A program made the position numbers and the translations under genes. From Opisthocomus hoazin (lineage: Eukaryota > Chordata > Aves > Opisthocomiformes > Opisthocomidae): a stretch of 64,000 bases of DNA. Shown here one piece after another: positions 44,459-56,525 of this stretch; the stretch's first letter is position 1, and each line of letters opens with the position of its first letter. The stretch is from the NCBI RefSeq assembly GCF_030867145.1, contig NC_134414.1:65135397-65199396 (forward strand), given 5' to 3'. The notes below the pieces were generated by a model. That model was not told the origin of the DNA. It searched no databases and saw only the letters and a program-made list of their open reading frames with translations.

Positions 44459-47334
44459 TTTTTGAGAGCCTGGGATTCATTGGAATGAAACTGGGACACT
44501 TTGAATGTAGTTTGAATATTACATTCAACTGAAAGCAGTTGCTTGTAATATTTTACCTCTCCCTTTCAGTTGGCTTGTTTGGACATCTTCAGGCAAGTGC
44601 AAAAAGCCTCTGGAAGGAGGATACACACAACTAAACCTTGTAAAGCAGTTAATCACAGACTAGCACACATGAAAGATAGCTAGGAGCAAACAAGCATTAG
44701 GCTAGACACTTGCATATTCACCATCCCAATGGATAAGGCATCCAAAGAGCTGCAGCTGCCCAAGCTGGTGTCAACTAGGAGCAAATATTATTTTGGTATA
44801 ATGGATTCCTTAGAGCAAAAGAGTCCTTTATGTTTTGAGAATTTATGTGGCGTAAAGGAGGAGAGGAATGGTCATCTCGGGAAAAATGCATGTCAAAATT
44901 TTATGTGGTATACTGTAAACTGTTTACTGTGAATTAATTGATTATTCATTACCTTTTATTTGACTTGTGTAAAGGCTTTACAGACATGATCAGTCTCTGC
45001 ATTCTATAAATCGTAATGGCTATACCACAAAAATGATATAAAATTATTTTCTCAGTGAAATCAGCATGGATTTCTTCCCATTTGTAGCTAAAATGAGTAT
45101 AAGTATTTGTATCTCCAAAAATAATTTTCCAGCACTGACATCCAGCTGTATATTTTGCTCTTCAGTGGTTGAGCTAGTCTCTGATTTAATCTACATGCTA
45201 CTAAGAAAAAAATAAGGCAGATAAAAATGCTCTGACAGAAGCTTAGCTACAGTAAGTTAATACAGACGATCGCACGTTGTCTACCTGGAAGGAGCATATG
45301 GGAAAGTACATAAGTTTGTTTTCTACCTCTCATATTATGGTTTGTGGCATAGTTGTTCTTGTTTCAAAGTCTAACACAGAAGGTAAATCTTCTATTTTTG
45401 CTAATTATAAATTTGTGATATTTGATATATGTTAAATGCCTATATATAAATTTGTGATTGCTGAATGTCACTTGCAGAAATGAGCGGGAATACTGTCACG
45501 ATGAGACTGCGTCATTGTTACTGAGCATTTAAAGTTGTATAGATAATAAGATTTAAATAACCCATTCAATATATAGTCTGAGGTACAAAAATTATTCTGA
45601 AAATTTAGATTGTTGTAAATGACAACTCCAAGACTTTGGAGCTTCCAGTATTTTCTAATTTAAATTTGTAAAGTATTTGGCCATCAGTAAAACAAGGAAT
45701 TCCACTTATAGCAGACTACAAGGTTTGTCTCTTCTTTGGGCTTTTACGAGTACTGCCTCCCGGGTTACAATGTCAAGTTGCACTGTTGCATCATGAGAAG
45801 TCCACAAATTAGAAAAGCAAAATTGCTGGTTTGCTTCTCTGCGTGCATCCTACAGCTCAGTGCTTTGCCAGATACTCCTACTGCTTGTTCCCTTCCTCCC
45901 AGCCCATGCTACCAAATTATCTCAGTCCCCTCACTTCGCCTCCCTTGCCCTACATAGCAGGTAGGATAGGACAAAAGTCACTGGTATATATGCTTTACTT
46001 TTAAGCCCAGGAAACTGATTAGCTAAGGAATGGTCTTGTCTGCTGCAGAAATATTATTCTAGGTAGAAAAGTGAAATTTTGGTTGGGAAACATTTCTTTT
46101 TCTTCTGTTTTCCATTTCTGTATTGTCTGCGTTTGTTGTCACTTTGTCCTTCTTCCTGGCCAGATTTTCCCCTTAGTTTACTAGTCAACATATTTTCCTT
46201 TTTTATTAATCTAAGTACAAATAATTCTTAAAATTTCAATTTAATCTTCTATTTTTTCTTTTTTAAAACATTTATAGCTTCTAGGCTCTATCTTTGATCC
46301 ATGTTACACAGTTTCTTTGACCTTTCCTTCACTTGTCATTACCTATCTTTCTTTCCCTAACATTTCAGAGTCTATTCCTCTCCACTTGCCCCTTATTTTA
46401 TGTTTTCTCTTGTTCCTCTTTTCTTTCTCTCCTTTCATTTCCCCCTATTTTTCCCCCTTATTATGAATCAACTTTTGATAGCTATGTCCTCACTCCTGTA
46501 TTGTTCTTCTGCCTGTCCATCTTCCGTCTCATTCAGGCTTCTTTTCTTGATCTGGGAATTGAAATCTATGCGTCCCTGTGGAGAAAGCCCACGATGGTAG
46601 CGTGCTCATTCTTCTTCAAAGTCCTGCCTTGGGGTCATACAAGCCTGTGCTCTGGAGAATGCTCTGGTCTCTCCCTCCTCCCTGCTCCCCCCTCAGCATT
46701 TCACTGCAGTATCAGGAGCGAAAGTGCCAAACCTTTAAATGACGGAACTGGGATAGCTATGCCTGAAGAAGAGATGCAGAAGACAAACGGGATGTTGTTA
46801 GGGTGATGAGAGGAACTCTTCACAGATTGCCAGTTGGGTTTATGTACAACCAGTTTTAGCAATTGCAAGAGACCCTGGGGGAATTATCTTCATCCTGTAC
46901 TGTAAGAGATAATCTATAGTAATTGCAGAGTATGTTGAGGGCTTTGCACATCAGCTGCTCCATGCACTGTGGCAGAGAACCAGCGGTAATGGGCTGCTAG
47001 AGGAGAATGCAGCTTTTGGTTCCCTTGCCTGTTCTGCTGTGTACTGCACTGCTCTCAGCCCTATGCTGGGGTCTGCTTCTTCAGGTGACAGTATGGGATA
47101 CGCAGGTGAGATCTTTGGCACTGGATTGCAGGATTAAAGACATGGGAAGGAAGGGACTGTGTTTGCCTCAGTACACTGTGGATTAAGGGACATCACATAA
47201 GGCTGAGTTGATGCTGAGCTTTTTGGATCAGGGGAGCCATGCCTATGCTTTTCCGCACATCACTAGGGCACCCTGTTCATCACTAGAATGAGAGAACTGG
47301 AGAAGGCCACCCTGCCCTGAAGCTGTGCTGTCCA

Positions 47335-47356
47335 TCTGTCTGTCTGTCTGTCTGTC
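47335..47356. repeat. (TCTG)n microsatellite
   Basis: About five and a half TCTG units, 108 bases upstream of the acceptor of the ITGBL1 exon at 47464. Confidence 0.93.
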
Positions 47357-47463
47357 CCATAGCATGAAATTCACACTGCAGAGGTTTGAAGACCATCTCG
47401 GTTGTGACTGCAGTCACTGCTTTCTGCTTATTTTGCTCATAACAAACCTTGGTGTCATTACAG

Positions 47464-47610
47464 GCCATGGTATCTGCTCATGCGGCCGATGCATTTGCCA
47501 GGACGGGTGGTTTGGAAAAATGTGCCAGCATTCAAGGAAGTGCAACATGACAGAGGAGGAGAGCAGAAGTCTCTGTGAGTCAGCGGATGGCATATTATGC
47601 TCTGGGAAGG
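47464..47610 (+). CDS. ITGBL1: ITGBL1 coding exon, integrin EGF-like repeat (about the eighth)
   Basis: A 147-bp phase 1-1 exon with AG at 47462-47463 and donor GTAAGA at 47611. It reads [20 protein letters not shown], then a [18 protein letters not shown] segment and ILCSGKG. It has eight cysteines, and the NMT triplet is a potential N-glycosylation sequon. The long-form repeat with the NMTEE insert alternates with the CECDD form in ITGBL1, and here it correctly follows the 32909 exon. The first base pair (GC) completes a Gly codon with the G left by the previous exon. The frame stays open from 47325 through 47846, so intron retention would not stop translation at once. Confidence 0.96.
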
Positions 47611-50600
47611 GTAAGAACTGGCAGCTGAGCTACCCCATGTCAGTGCCCCGGCAGAGGAAAACAACCATGTTCTGGAAAACTAAAGTGCATGGCAGTGGGT
47701 TGTTGTTTCGTAACCCTTGCTTACAAAGGCACCTATTATTAAAAGGATGTTATATTTGGCTCCATAATGCACTTACATCCATTTTGTCAAACACCCACCA
47801 CAGCCGGACATGCTCAGCAGCGTTGCTTTCCTATGCAATTTGTTAATAACATATAATTTCCTGTATGTGTTTATCTGATGGTCTGCATTGAACAGCTCTA
47901 CATTATAAACTAACCATTAGTGCTCCATCCATTTTGAGGGACAGGAGCACTGCCTGCAGTAACACTGCAGCGGGCAAGATGGCAAACGTGATATCTCAGG
48001 CAACAGTAAGTGGAGCAGAGAGTTTAACAGCAACACTTGGTATGCTTAATCACCCCACTCCCCAACACAGCAGCAAAGGAAATGTAGACATCTGCAGCCC
48101 CCATGACAGAATCCCACAAACTCTCATTTACTAATTTTTATTCAGGTGGTTGCACCAGCTGCAGTCCAGCTATAAAACATTGTTGAGGGAGGAATAAAAT
48201 TTAGAAAATTTTGATAATTAGCTGAAATTGTTGTCCAAGGTTCTTACCTTGCAGTCTTTCAGGCTAGGAAATTGCGTTACTGGAAACAGGATTTTTTAGG
48301 TCCCCCACAGCATAAACTGCCTATTTTTAGAATACATTTGAAAGACAACACACAAAAAACGGGTGGTGGGACTGGCTGGGGGCAAGAATGTACCCACTCC
48401 AGACTGGACGTGCCATTTCCTCTGTTTGTATATCCTTGGCGTAGACAGAGAAGAAACCTGCTAGCTGGAAAAACAGTTAGGAGCCTTCTACATCAGACAG
48501 ATTTCCAATTGTCCCTTTGGTAACTTTTATTTCAGTGCAAAGGAAATTTAAATGGGGTTTCCAGCCTGGCCTTCCATCTGTCTTCTCACTTATCGGAATT
48601 CTTCTGCAGAGCACCATTTTATTTTCTTTGTTTCCCCCCAGTCATCACAATGTCATAGAAAATGAGGAAGTTGCACTGTTTCTCTATTGTTTCCAGATGA
48701 TATGGCTATCTTGAAATTAATGTATATGTAACAGGGTACAGAGCTACTGGAGAAATAGAGTTACTCTGTTTTACTGCAGAGGTTGACTTTTCTTCTCATA
48801 GTCTTGGTCTCTCTGTAATTTTTCAATATAAGTTACAAAGGTGAGCAAATATGCTTAAAATCAGCAAAATGTGCTATATCAAATTCTAAATAAATGTAAA
48901 CGTGAAAAATTATGTTGAATTTTAAAATTTTTTTATTATCTGCTACCTTTTGTAAAGGTGGCCAAGAGCAATTTATTCCAGCCTGTGGGTCTTGCGCCAA
49001 GAACTGTCATCTTTCAGCACATGTATCAAGGCTACTATTTACTTTAAAGCTTTGGGAGCAGCTAATCTGGCAGGAATTTGAAGAGACGTCACGGATTATT
49101 TTCCTTCTATTGACTATGCTGCGCAGGTGCTGGTGTGGGATCTGGTTGCTGAGGTAGGCTGGAGCAGCCTGAAAGTTGCTCTAGGTTGTAACCAGCTGCA
49201 GGCAGGTAGTGGGTAGTGCTTTTAAACCTGGCTGCGTGAATGGATGCTCCCAAAGCCCAGATTTTCTGAAGTTGTAGTGCATTGCTGAACAGCATTTACT
49301 TTCTATGGGAGTTGCAAACTTGACCCTAGGTCCATATTCAGCAACACTGGTGAGATTTTTAAGTTTCTTTGGTCTCCAAGCACAGGTCAGCTTTCAGTGT
49401 GATAGAAGATTGCCCTGAGGACAGTCAATATAGTAAAGCTATGTCAGATTAGAGGCTATGGTAGCTTTACTGTGGGAACAGTTGGTCACATTTAAGTGCT
49501 TGTCCCAGCAGAGAAATACTTATGTAAGACAACTTCCAGAAGTGTGTGGCCAGTGAACATCCAAGAAGGCTACTATCTCCTGCCTCTTCTCTGAGCAGGA
49601 TGGGGATCACAGGAAAAGACACTCAAATTACTTGTAACTTTTGTTTCCAAGCTTAGATTTTTGTTTGCTGGTTTGTTTGTTTATTTGTTTGGTTGGTTGG
49701 GGTTTTTTAGGCAAACCTGTTCTTGATGCTTTAATTTGTGTCTGGAAATCATGTCTTACTGGGTACCCATACTTTAAAACATTGTTCATAGCTAGTGTGA
49801 CTGGCACTATCCAGAGGTCAAAATGTCAAATTGTTCTTTCTGTTTCGTTACATTGAGCAATAAGTAACCATTATTCATGAAATAAAAGGGAATTTCAACC
49901 CTTGCAGTAATGGTGGTTATTCCATCTTTGGTGGAAACCTAGCCAAGATATGCAAGTGCTGTAATGGGTTGAGGGAGCTTGAGCTTCTGTCTGTCAGACT
50001 TAATAGACTCTAGGGAGTCCTGGTTTTCAGCAGATAACTGCTGAACTCTTTCTGAAAATTACACTCTGTTAATATAAGCAAAGTTGGACATCCACATTTC
50101 TAGGCTGTTTTCAAAATCTTGGCTCGCTGGCTGTGCCACCTGTAGTAAAAGCTCTTCCCAAGGAAAACAGCAACACCCACCACGCTGCTGCCTCCCTGGC
50201 AGTAAATGTAGGGCTGCAGATGGCTACTGTAACGGTGCAGGATGCGGGCTAGGTAACGAGCCAAATCCTATCCGAGAGGAGCTGGCCGGCATCCCAGGGA
50301 ACACCCTGCAACTCATTAGACTGGTTTTAATTAAACTGAGGAGCCTCCCAGCGCAGCATGCTCTGCTCAGGGAAAAGACATGACACATTCATTCTCCCTA
50401 ACAGATTTTACATTATGGATCCTGATCTTCCTTGGTTGACTTGGTGTTAAATTTGCTGTATCTCCTGCAAAATAGTTTTAAACATAGTGGGCATCAGTCA
50501 GTAGCAGCATCAGTGCTTGCTTATGCAGAATGACTTCAGATTTCGTACAGTGTCATGCTCATATTAACTGCTTTAATTTCACTAAAATTCTTATACTATT

Positions 50601-53600
50601 CATCATTATTTTCAGCTGTCTGTACCTTGTAGTTTGTATAAACAGAGACATTCAGTTTAAACTACCCTGAAGTACATCTTAGTGTAGCTGTTACACAGTG
50701 ATCATGCGATATGTACGCTATCCTGCACTGCCTCTTTATAAAATGGCATTTTTTATCCTTGTGAGAATGTCAGTATTTTCTGTGCCCATGGCTCAGTAAG
50801 CAATACTCAGAACTCAGGAAAAAAGTAGATGCTTAACCAAACACTCCCAACCCCAAATGTTCCAATCACTAGCTCTTCCTGCATATATTTGTATGTTCCA
50901 TATGTTCCAAGTTAAAACGGCATTTCCCTAAAATTAGGCAATTAGTTAATTTTTGTCAACTTACAATAAACACTAAACTACTTACATTTTTAATTTAAAA
51001 ATTACATACTTTGATGAGAATGTTCTGAAGTTTTAAAGAATTAAGTTTCAGTGATTGGAGACACTTCAGTATTTATGGGAAAAACCTGGGGAAAATTAGT
51101 TGATATCAACAGGTCCATATTTTTTAAAAAAAATGCGTGTTTGAGTTTTTACTATGGATTTTATTCAGAGGTCACTGAAAGGAATGGAAAGATGGAAAAG
51201 CATCATTCTATACACTTTGGCTCAGGCCCTGTTCAGAAACCAATGAGTTCTGTTTAGGTTATATTCTGGCATAATTAAGCTTCCTTCTATATATTTTTCT
51301 TTAATATGGCGTTAAACACATTGGTGACTTTGTACTGCAATCATTCTGGAAATATTGTAAGAGGGTGGGATTTTCAACAGCATCTAACCCATTTATAAGC
51401 ACGTTCTGTTAAAAGTTGACCACTTCTTTGGTGGCTTTTTTTTTTAACTTCATCTCACGTAATTGAACACTATGTATGTATTCTTTGTTATAATTTATTT
51501 GGGTTTTGAGAATTTTGTATTGGTTTGTGCTGTAACCAGTTCTTAGGGCTAGGTCCACAAAAGGATTTTTTTTTCTCAGCAGTTATTAAGCAACCCACCT
51601 TGGGGTTTAAATGTCCGAACTCTGTATAGGCAGCTGAGGATGGGCTCTGTAAAAGCCAGATAGCTCTCTTCAGCTGGGTATTGGAATTAGCCAGGCAGAA
51701 GCATTATCTCCTAGTCGCATTTCCAGTTGCAGATAAGCCTCTCTCACCCCCTTCTCGGGCTACAGGCTTCCTGACAAACTGTTAGGGGCAACCATACCTT
51801 TCCAGGATTCACAGCCATGAACCTTCTCTTGAAGGTAGGGATGTCTCAGTGTCTTAGAATCACAGAACGCTTTGGGTTGGAAGGGACCTTTAAAGGTCAT
51901 CTACTCCAACCCCCCCTCCAATGAACAGGGATATCTACCACGAGACCAATTTGCTCAGAGCCCCATCCAACCTGATATTAAATGTTTCCGGGGATGGGGC
52001 ATCTAACACCTCTCTGGGCAACCTGTGCCAGTGTTTCAGCACCCTCACTGTAAAAAAATTCTTCCTTATATCCAGTCTAAATCTACTCTCTTCTAATTTA
52101 AAACCATTACTCCTTGTCCTATCACAACAGGCCCTGCTAAAAAGCCTGTCCCCATCTTTCTTATAAGACCCCTTTAAACACTGGAAGTCTGCTAGAAGGT
52201 CTCCCTGGAGCCTTCTCTTCTCCAGGCTGAACAGGCTCAACTCTCTCAGCCTTTCCTCACTGGAGAGGTGCTCCAGCTCTCGGATCATCTTCGTGGCCCT
52301 CCTCTGAACCTGCTCCAACAGGTCCATGTCTTTCCTGTGCTGAGGGCTCCAGAGCTGGACGCAGGACTCCAGGTGGGGTCTCACCAGAGCAGAGTGGCAG
52401 AATCACCTCCCTTGACCTGCTGACCACACTTCTCTTGAAGCCCCGAATACGGTTGGCTTTCTGGGCTGAGAGCACATGTTGCTGGGTCTTGTCCAGCTTT
52501 TCATCCACCAGTACTCCCAAGTCTTTCTTGGCGGGGCTGCTCTCTGTCCCTTCATCCCCAGCCTGTATTGATAGTGGGGGTTGCCCTGACCCAGGTGCAG
52601 GACTCTGCATTTGGTCTTGTTGAACGTCATGAGGGTCACATGGATCCGCTTCTGGAGCTTGTCCAGGTGCCTCTGGATGGCATCCCGTCCCTTAGGCGTG
52701 TCTACTGCACCACTCAGTTTGGGGTTGTCTGCAAACTTGCTGAGAGTGCACCCAATCCTGCTGTCTGTGTCATTGATGAAGATGTTATATGATACAGCTC
52801 CCAATACGGAGCCCTGAGGGACACCACTTGTCGCCGATCTCCATCTGGACATTGAACTGTTCACCGGTACTCTCTGGATGCGACCGTTCAACCAGTTCCT
52901 CATCCACTGAACAGTCCACCCACCAAATCTTTGCCTCTCCAATTTAGAAAGAATGATGTTGTGGAGGACTGTGTCAAAGGCCTTACAAAGTCCAGATATA
53001 TGACATCTGTTGCTCTTCCCTTGTCCAATGGTGTAGTCACTCCACCACAGAAGGCCACTAGGTTGGTCAGGCAGGACTTGCCCTTGGTGAAGCCATGCTG
53101 GCTGTCTCAAACAACCTCCCCGTCCTCCATGTGCCTTAGCTTAGCTTGTAGGAGGATCTGTTCCGTGCTCTTCCCAAGCACAGAGGTGAGGCTGACAGGC
53201 TGGTAGTTCCCAGGGTCCTGCTTGCTACTGTTTTTAAAAATAAGTCTTCCCTTAAAAGAGAGGTGTCTGGTGCTACACCAGTTCTCAGTGGGTTATGGCA
53301 TCACCTGAATGTCACATAAAGTCCCTCCTTTGCCTGTGGGGGTGTGAACTGACATCGATGAGGAGGAGGGGAGTGGTTTAACCCAGTAAGAACCATTGGG
53401 GTACTCTGCAGGAATGAGCAAACTGCTGATCTGCCTTTACGTGCACAAACTCTTTCTGACCTAGAGCAACTATTTAGTAATTCTATGGGAGGTGGAGCAG
53501 CTTCACTTGTGGTGGTGAGGATTTTGGGGGTCTAAATGTTAGTCTTAGGCACTTCTGGTCTTTTGTGCACTCATCCCCAAAGGCTTTAGATGAGGAGAAC

Positions 53601-54008
53601 CATTTTCTTGCTGAGTACTGTTTTACCGCCTTCAGTAACAGTGGATCAGGGACAATTTGAGGTTTTCTAGTGAAAAAAAAAAAGAACAGTTACTGGGAAC
53701 AACGGCCCTGATTGTAGGTCTCTGAAACCAAAGGAAAGCTTCAAAATGTGAGTCCTGATTAAGTGAAACAGCAGAATCAAAGAATTAGTAGTAACATCCC
53801 ACCATACTGTGGCTCACCCCAAAAGAATCCTTTTATTCAAAAAGCTTTTAGCTTGATTTTTTTCTTTTATACAATAGCTTCTTAGGCAGCAATTTTGTGC
53901 GTATGCCCATGTGTGTAAGTGTGCATGTGTGTGTCTGTGGATGTGATTTTCTAGTCTGAAAATGCCAATGCTCTTTCTGACTGTGAGTAATAATTTTTGT
54001 GATTTCAG
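47611..54008 (+). other. ITGBL1: ITGBL1 intron
   Basis: A 6.4-kb intron. Apart from the CR1 copy at 51856-53240 it is unique sequence, with TTTG/GGTT low complexity at 49660-49705 and an unassigned GC-richer patch at 50130-50380. It ends in a branch-like CTGAC and TTTTTGTGATTTCAG. Confidence 0.55.
51856..53240 (-). mobile_element. CR1 LINE, longest copy in the window, RT-bearing but inactivated
   Basis: About 1.4 kb antisense. On the - strand, frame 52403-53110 carries reverse transcriptase blocks: [11 protein letters not shown], a [13 protein letters not shown] stretch, SGVPQGSVLGA, YNIFIND and KFADNPKLSGAVD. In the last, the second catalytic Asp of the usual FADD box is replaced by Asn (codon at 52724-52726). 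The coding then shifts to 52257-52610 and again to 51935-52384 ([20 protein letters not shown] to HWHRLPREV), so there are at least two frameshifts. The 3' terminus (AGAATCACAGAACGC) is at the left end. The endonuclease domain is missing through 5' truncation, so the copy cannot move on its own. Confidence 0.95.
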
Positions 54009-54122
54009 GTTCCTGCCACTGTGGAAAGTGCATCTGTTCACTGCAGGAATGGTACATTTCGGGCGATTTCTGTGAATGTGATGACAGAGACTGTGACAAA
54101 CACGACGGTCTCATTTGCACAG
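54009..54122 (+). CDS. ITGBL1: ITGBL1 coding exon, integrin EGF-like repeat (about the ninth)
   Basis: A 114-bp phase 1-1 exon with AG at 54007-54008 and donor GTGCAG at 54123. In the exon frame (first full codon TCC at 54011) it reads [20 protein letters not shown], then [18 protein letters not shown], with eight cysteines. The CSGKG end of the preceding exon joins directly to SCHCGKC, as in the known protein. The open frame at 54021-54317 is a shifted shadow, not the gene. The donor is weaker than the others (GTGCAG). Confidence 0.96.
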
Positions 54123-55622
54123 GTGCAGTACAGGCTAACCCCTAATTGCTCTAAGAAACAAACTGTGTTGATGGGAATTCTGTTACACAAAGCCCAGCTT
54201 CTTCTTTCTCCACTGATGGAGGAAGTGCATTTGCTGGTTATTCAAACCTGCCGTAATTGTTTCTTTGTGCAGCGTGGTAATCAACTTAAGGTTTCAAAAC
54301 AGCAGTTGAAAGCCTGAGTATGAATTTAAATTAGTAAGCCAGCTATGAAATCTGTCAACAATTTTCTCTGTAACAGACTACAAGTTACTGCTTTTTGGCA
54401 CAGGACGTACAGTGTCAGCATTGTGATCAGAAGATTTCTTTAACTTTTGTTTTCTTACTGGGCTTTCTATGTGTATAATGCACTTAAGTCACAGACAAAA
54501 TGCACTTTGATGATATTCGCTAGGTGAGAGGCGTAGCTGTGTGGGCTAACAGAGCTTCCTGGCAATCAGACAGTTCTCTGTGGGAGGCTGAAATGCCTGA
54601 CAGTTTTCCTGATGACGTGATGGCTAGTGATTAAAGCGGTTTCACCTTAACGTTGTCTGAGAGTTCAGGTGGCAGATGCGGCTAGAAACGGGCAGGCTGC
54701 CAACAAACCTTCATGACAAATCCAGTGACAAGAAGCAACATGGGAACTGCTAAATTAACTCACTGGCTGCTTCCTGTTACAAATCTTAATTTTAGAAAAT
54801 TTTTGCCAAGCAATTATTAGATGTGGAGGAAATCTGCAAGCCAATTAGAGTCAGAGTGGGAGGGCTGACAGTAGTAAATTTTGACTTCCAGCTAGCCCTA
54901 TTAAAAAGGGTCATTTTCTGGGGGAAAGAAGCCAGTGTAGAGGCAACAGGAGCCTTATCTTCAGCTGCAGCAGCTATTCGTGGGTCTTCATAAAGTCAGT
55001 AGGAAGAGGAGCTCACATTGGAAACCCAGGCTGTGGAGGTCTCAAGCTGAGCATCTAGGAGTCGGGAAAAACACTGAAATAAAATGAAACTATGGGTCTC
55101 AGTACTTAATGTTTTCCTGCTGCAAGACTGGGCCAACACATTTTTCATCTAGTAGAGAGTTTGAGATATTATTTATTTGTATAGCACTTCTGAGAATTTA
55201 AGTTTGAAGTTTTTCATGTTCAGAGTGATGTTTTTATTGCTACTCTGTTTGTAACTTTTTACGTCTTTTTCTTTCTGCATGATAGTTAAAAGTAATCTTG
55301 TTTTTCCTTGCACCTTGAGGTACAGTGTGAATACTGAACCTCAACAGCTGGGTACAAACAGTGGCGGCGTAATTACAATATTTGCAATTCTGCTTATGGA
55401 GTTATTGAGAGGATGCTATTAATGCTTTGTAACTGTTGGTTTGGGGTGGCTTCTTAATGCAATGTTACGGTAATTGCTTCCTTCCAAAGAAAAAAATAGG
55501 GGTGGGGGCAACAATAAAGGAACAATGCAAGTACTTTAGCATGGCATTTTACTTCCCATAAAACACATTTTAATGTAGTACATTTCAATTATGATAATTG
55601 CCCTTTATTCGTTCTCTTCTAG
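54123..55622 (+). other. ITGBL1: ITGBL1 last intron
   Basis: A 1.5-kb unique intron with no repeat recognised. It ends TTTATTCGTTCTCTTCTAG, with AG at 55621-55622. Confidence 0.7.
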
Positions 55623-55714
55623 GCAATGGTGTTTGTAGCTGTGGAAACTGTGAGTGCTGGGAAGGATGGAATGGAAATGCTTGTGAAATCTGGCTGGGCA
55701 GAGAATACCCTTAA
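55623..55714 (+). CDS. ITGBL1: ITGBL1 terminal coding exon, last repeat and stop
   Basis: 92 coding bases from the acceptor to TAA at 55712-55714. It reads [20 protein letters not shown], then EIWLGREYP and stop. This is the truncated tenth EGF-like repeat (five cysteines) and the C-terminus of ITGBL1. There is no transmembrane segment after it, which fits a secreted protein and separates it from true integrin beta genes. The entry phase (2 bases completing Gly) matches the previous exon. Confidence 0.97.
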
Positions 55715-56157
55715 CAAAGGATGTCAAAGACTGAGGATTTTGTTTGTTTGTTTGTTCTTTAGGCTGCTAGAACATTTAATTTCAGAAGTATTCAGCATAT
55801 AGGTGTGGGTGTGCATTCATGCACACATAGATGGGTGTAAATAATCTAGGACACTCATCTGAGGGCCAGCTCCTTAAACAAATGCATGACAAAACTGAAA
55901 GAAAAAAAATTAAAAATGCCTTGTGAGCAGGACTGTTCAAGCTCTGAAAGGTGAAATCATAAAATACTGACCCTGTGGAACTTCTCCAGAGTTTTTTGGT
56001 AAATTCAGTGGGACTGAGATTATACCCATAATGGCTATTTCTTAAGCAACCTTTCGAAAAGGTGTAAGAAAGCCTTTTTTTAACGTTATTTACTTGGTTG
56101 TCATCTCTCCATATCAGTATGCAACAGTATTCCTGTAGATGAGGAGCACTAATTGAA

Positions 56158-56205
56158 TATTTGTCAAATAATTAACTTGACTAATTTGATGGTATTTGAC
56201 AAATA
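56158..56205. repeat. 13-bp perfect inverted repeat in the ITGBL1 3'UTR
   Basis: TATTTGTCAAATA (56158-56170) and TATTTGACAAATA (56193-56205) are exact complements across a 22-base loop. Each arm is itself nearly palindromic. Confidence 0.9.
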
Positions 56206-56502
56206 CATTGACACTTTTTTGTTTCTAACAATCCTGATTATGCACCAGCTCATAAATCGAGAGAAGTTGTAAAGAAGCTTATCAAATCATGCATTATTTT
56301 TCATTTGGTCAAAGAATTGTATTTGTATAACTGAGGTCCAATTACCTGACAACCATAGGCTGAAGACCCAAAATGTTTGAACAGACCCTTGTCCATAAAA
56401 GAACTTAGTTTCTGTGGTTAATGTGTCAGTAAGTAGGTTATCTAGTCTACATACTATGATACTTTCAAATACATAACCTATAGGAGTATAAGGAAAGAAA
56501 GC

Positions 56503-56508
56503 AATAAA
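56503..56508 (+). terminator. ITGBL1: Candidate ITGBL1 poly(A) signal
   Basis: AATAAA 789 bases after the stop codon, followed by a T/G-containing stretch (GTATTTTTATCACACTGTTC, then TATGTATGT) that could serve as the downstream element. It is the first canonical hexamer after the stop. Confidence 0.55.
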
Positions 56509-56525
56509 GATATAAATGTATGATT

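Larger units (their letters stand above)
40171..47463 (+). other. ITGBL1: ITGBL1 intron, second part
   Basis: About 7.3 kb. It contains a T16 run (42478-42493), a perfect 16-bp hairpin (44416-44458), a pyrimidine-rich block (46080-46560) and a TCTG microsatellite just before the next exon. The segment 42700-44050 has phrases such as GATGGCATTAGCCCTTTTCA that faintly resemble old CR1-like LINE sequence, but I cannot support a boundary. The acceptor region ends TGGTGTCATTACAG. Confidence 0.5.
55715..56525 (+). other. ITGBL1: ITGBL1 3' untranslated region (inferred)
   Basis: From the stop to just beyond the first clear AATAAA (56503-56508). It is AT-rich, has a TTTG repeat at 55741-55755 and a 13-bp inverted repeat at 56158-56205. 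The end is inferred from the signal. A longer UTR is possible. Confidence 0.55.

Noticed and set aside
46333..46806. 157-codon open frame on the + strand
   Set aside because: Phe/Leu/Ser-rich reading of a pyrimidine-rich intron block; composition alone explains the absence of stops.
54021..54317. 98-codon open frame over the ninth-repeat exon
   Set aside because: It is out of frame with the real exon; the true frame is the one starting TCC at 54011 with eight spaced cysteines.
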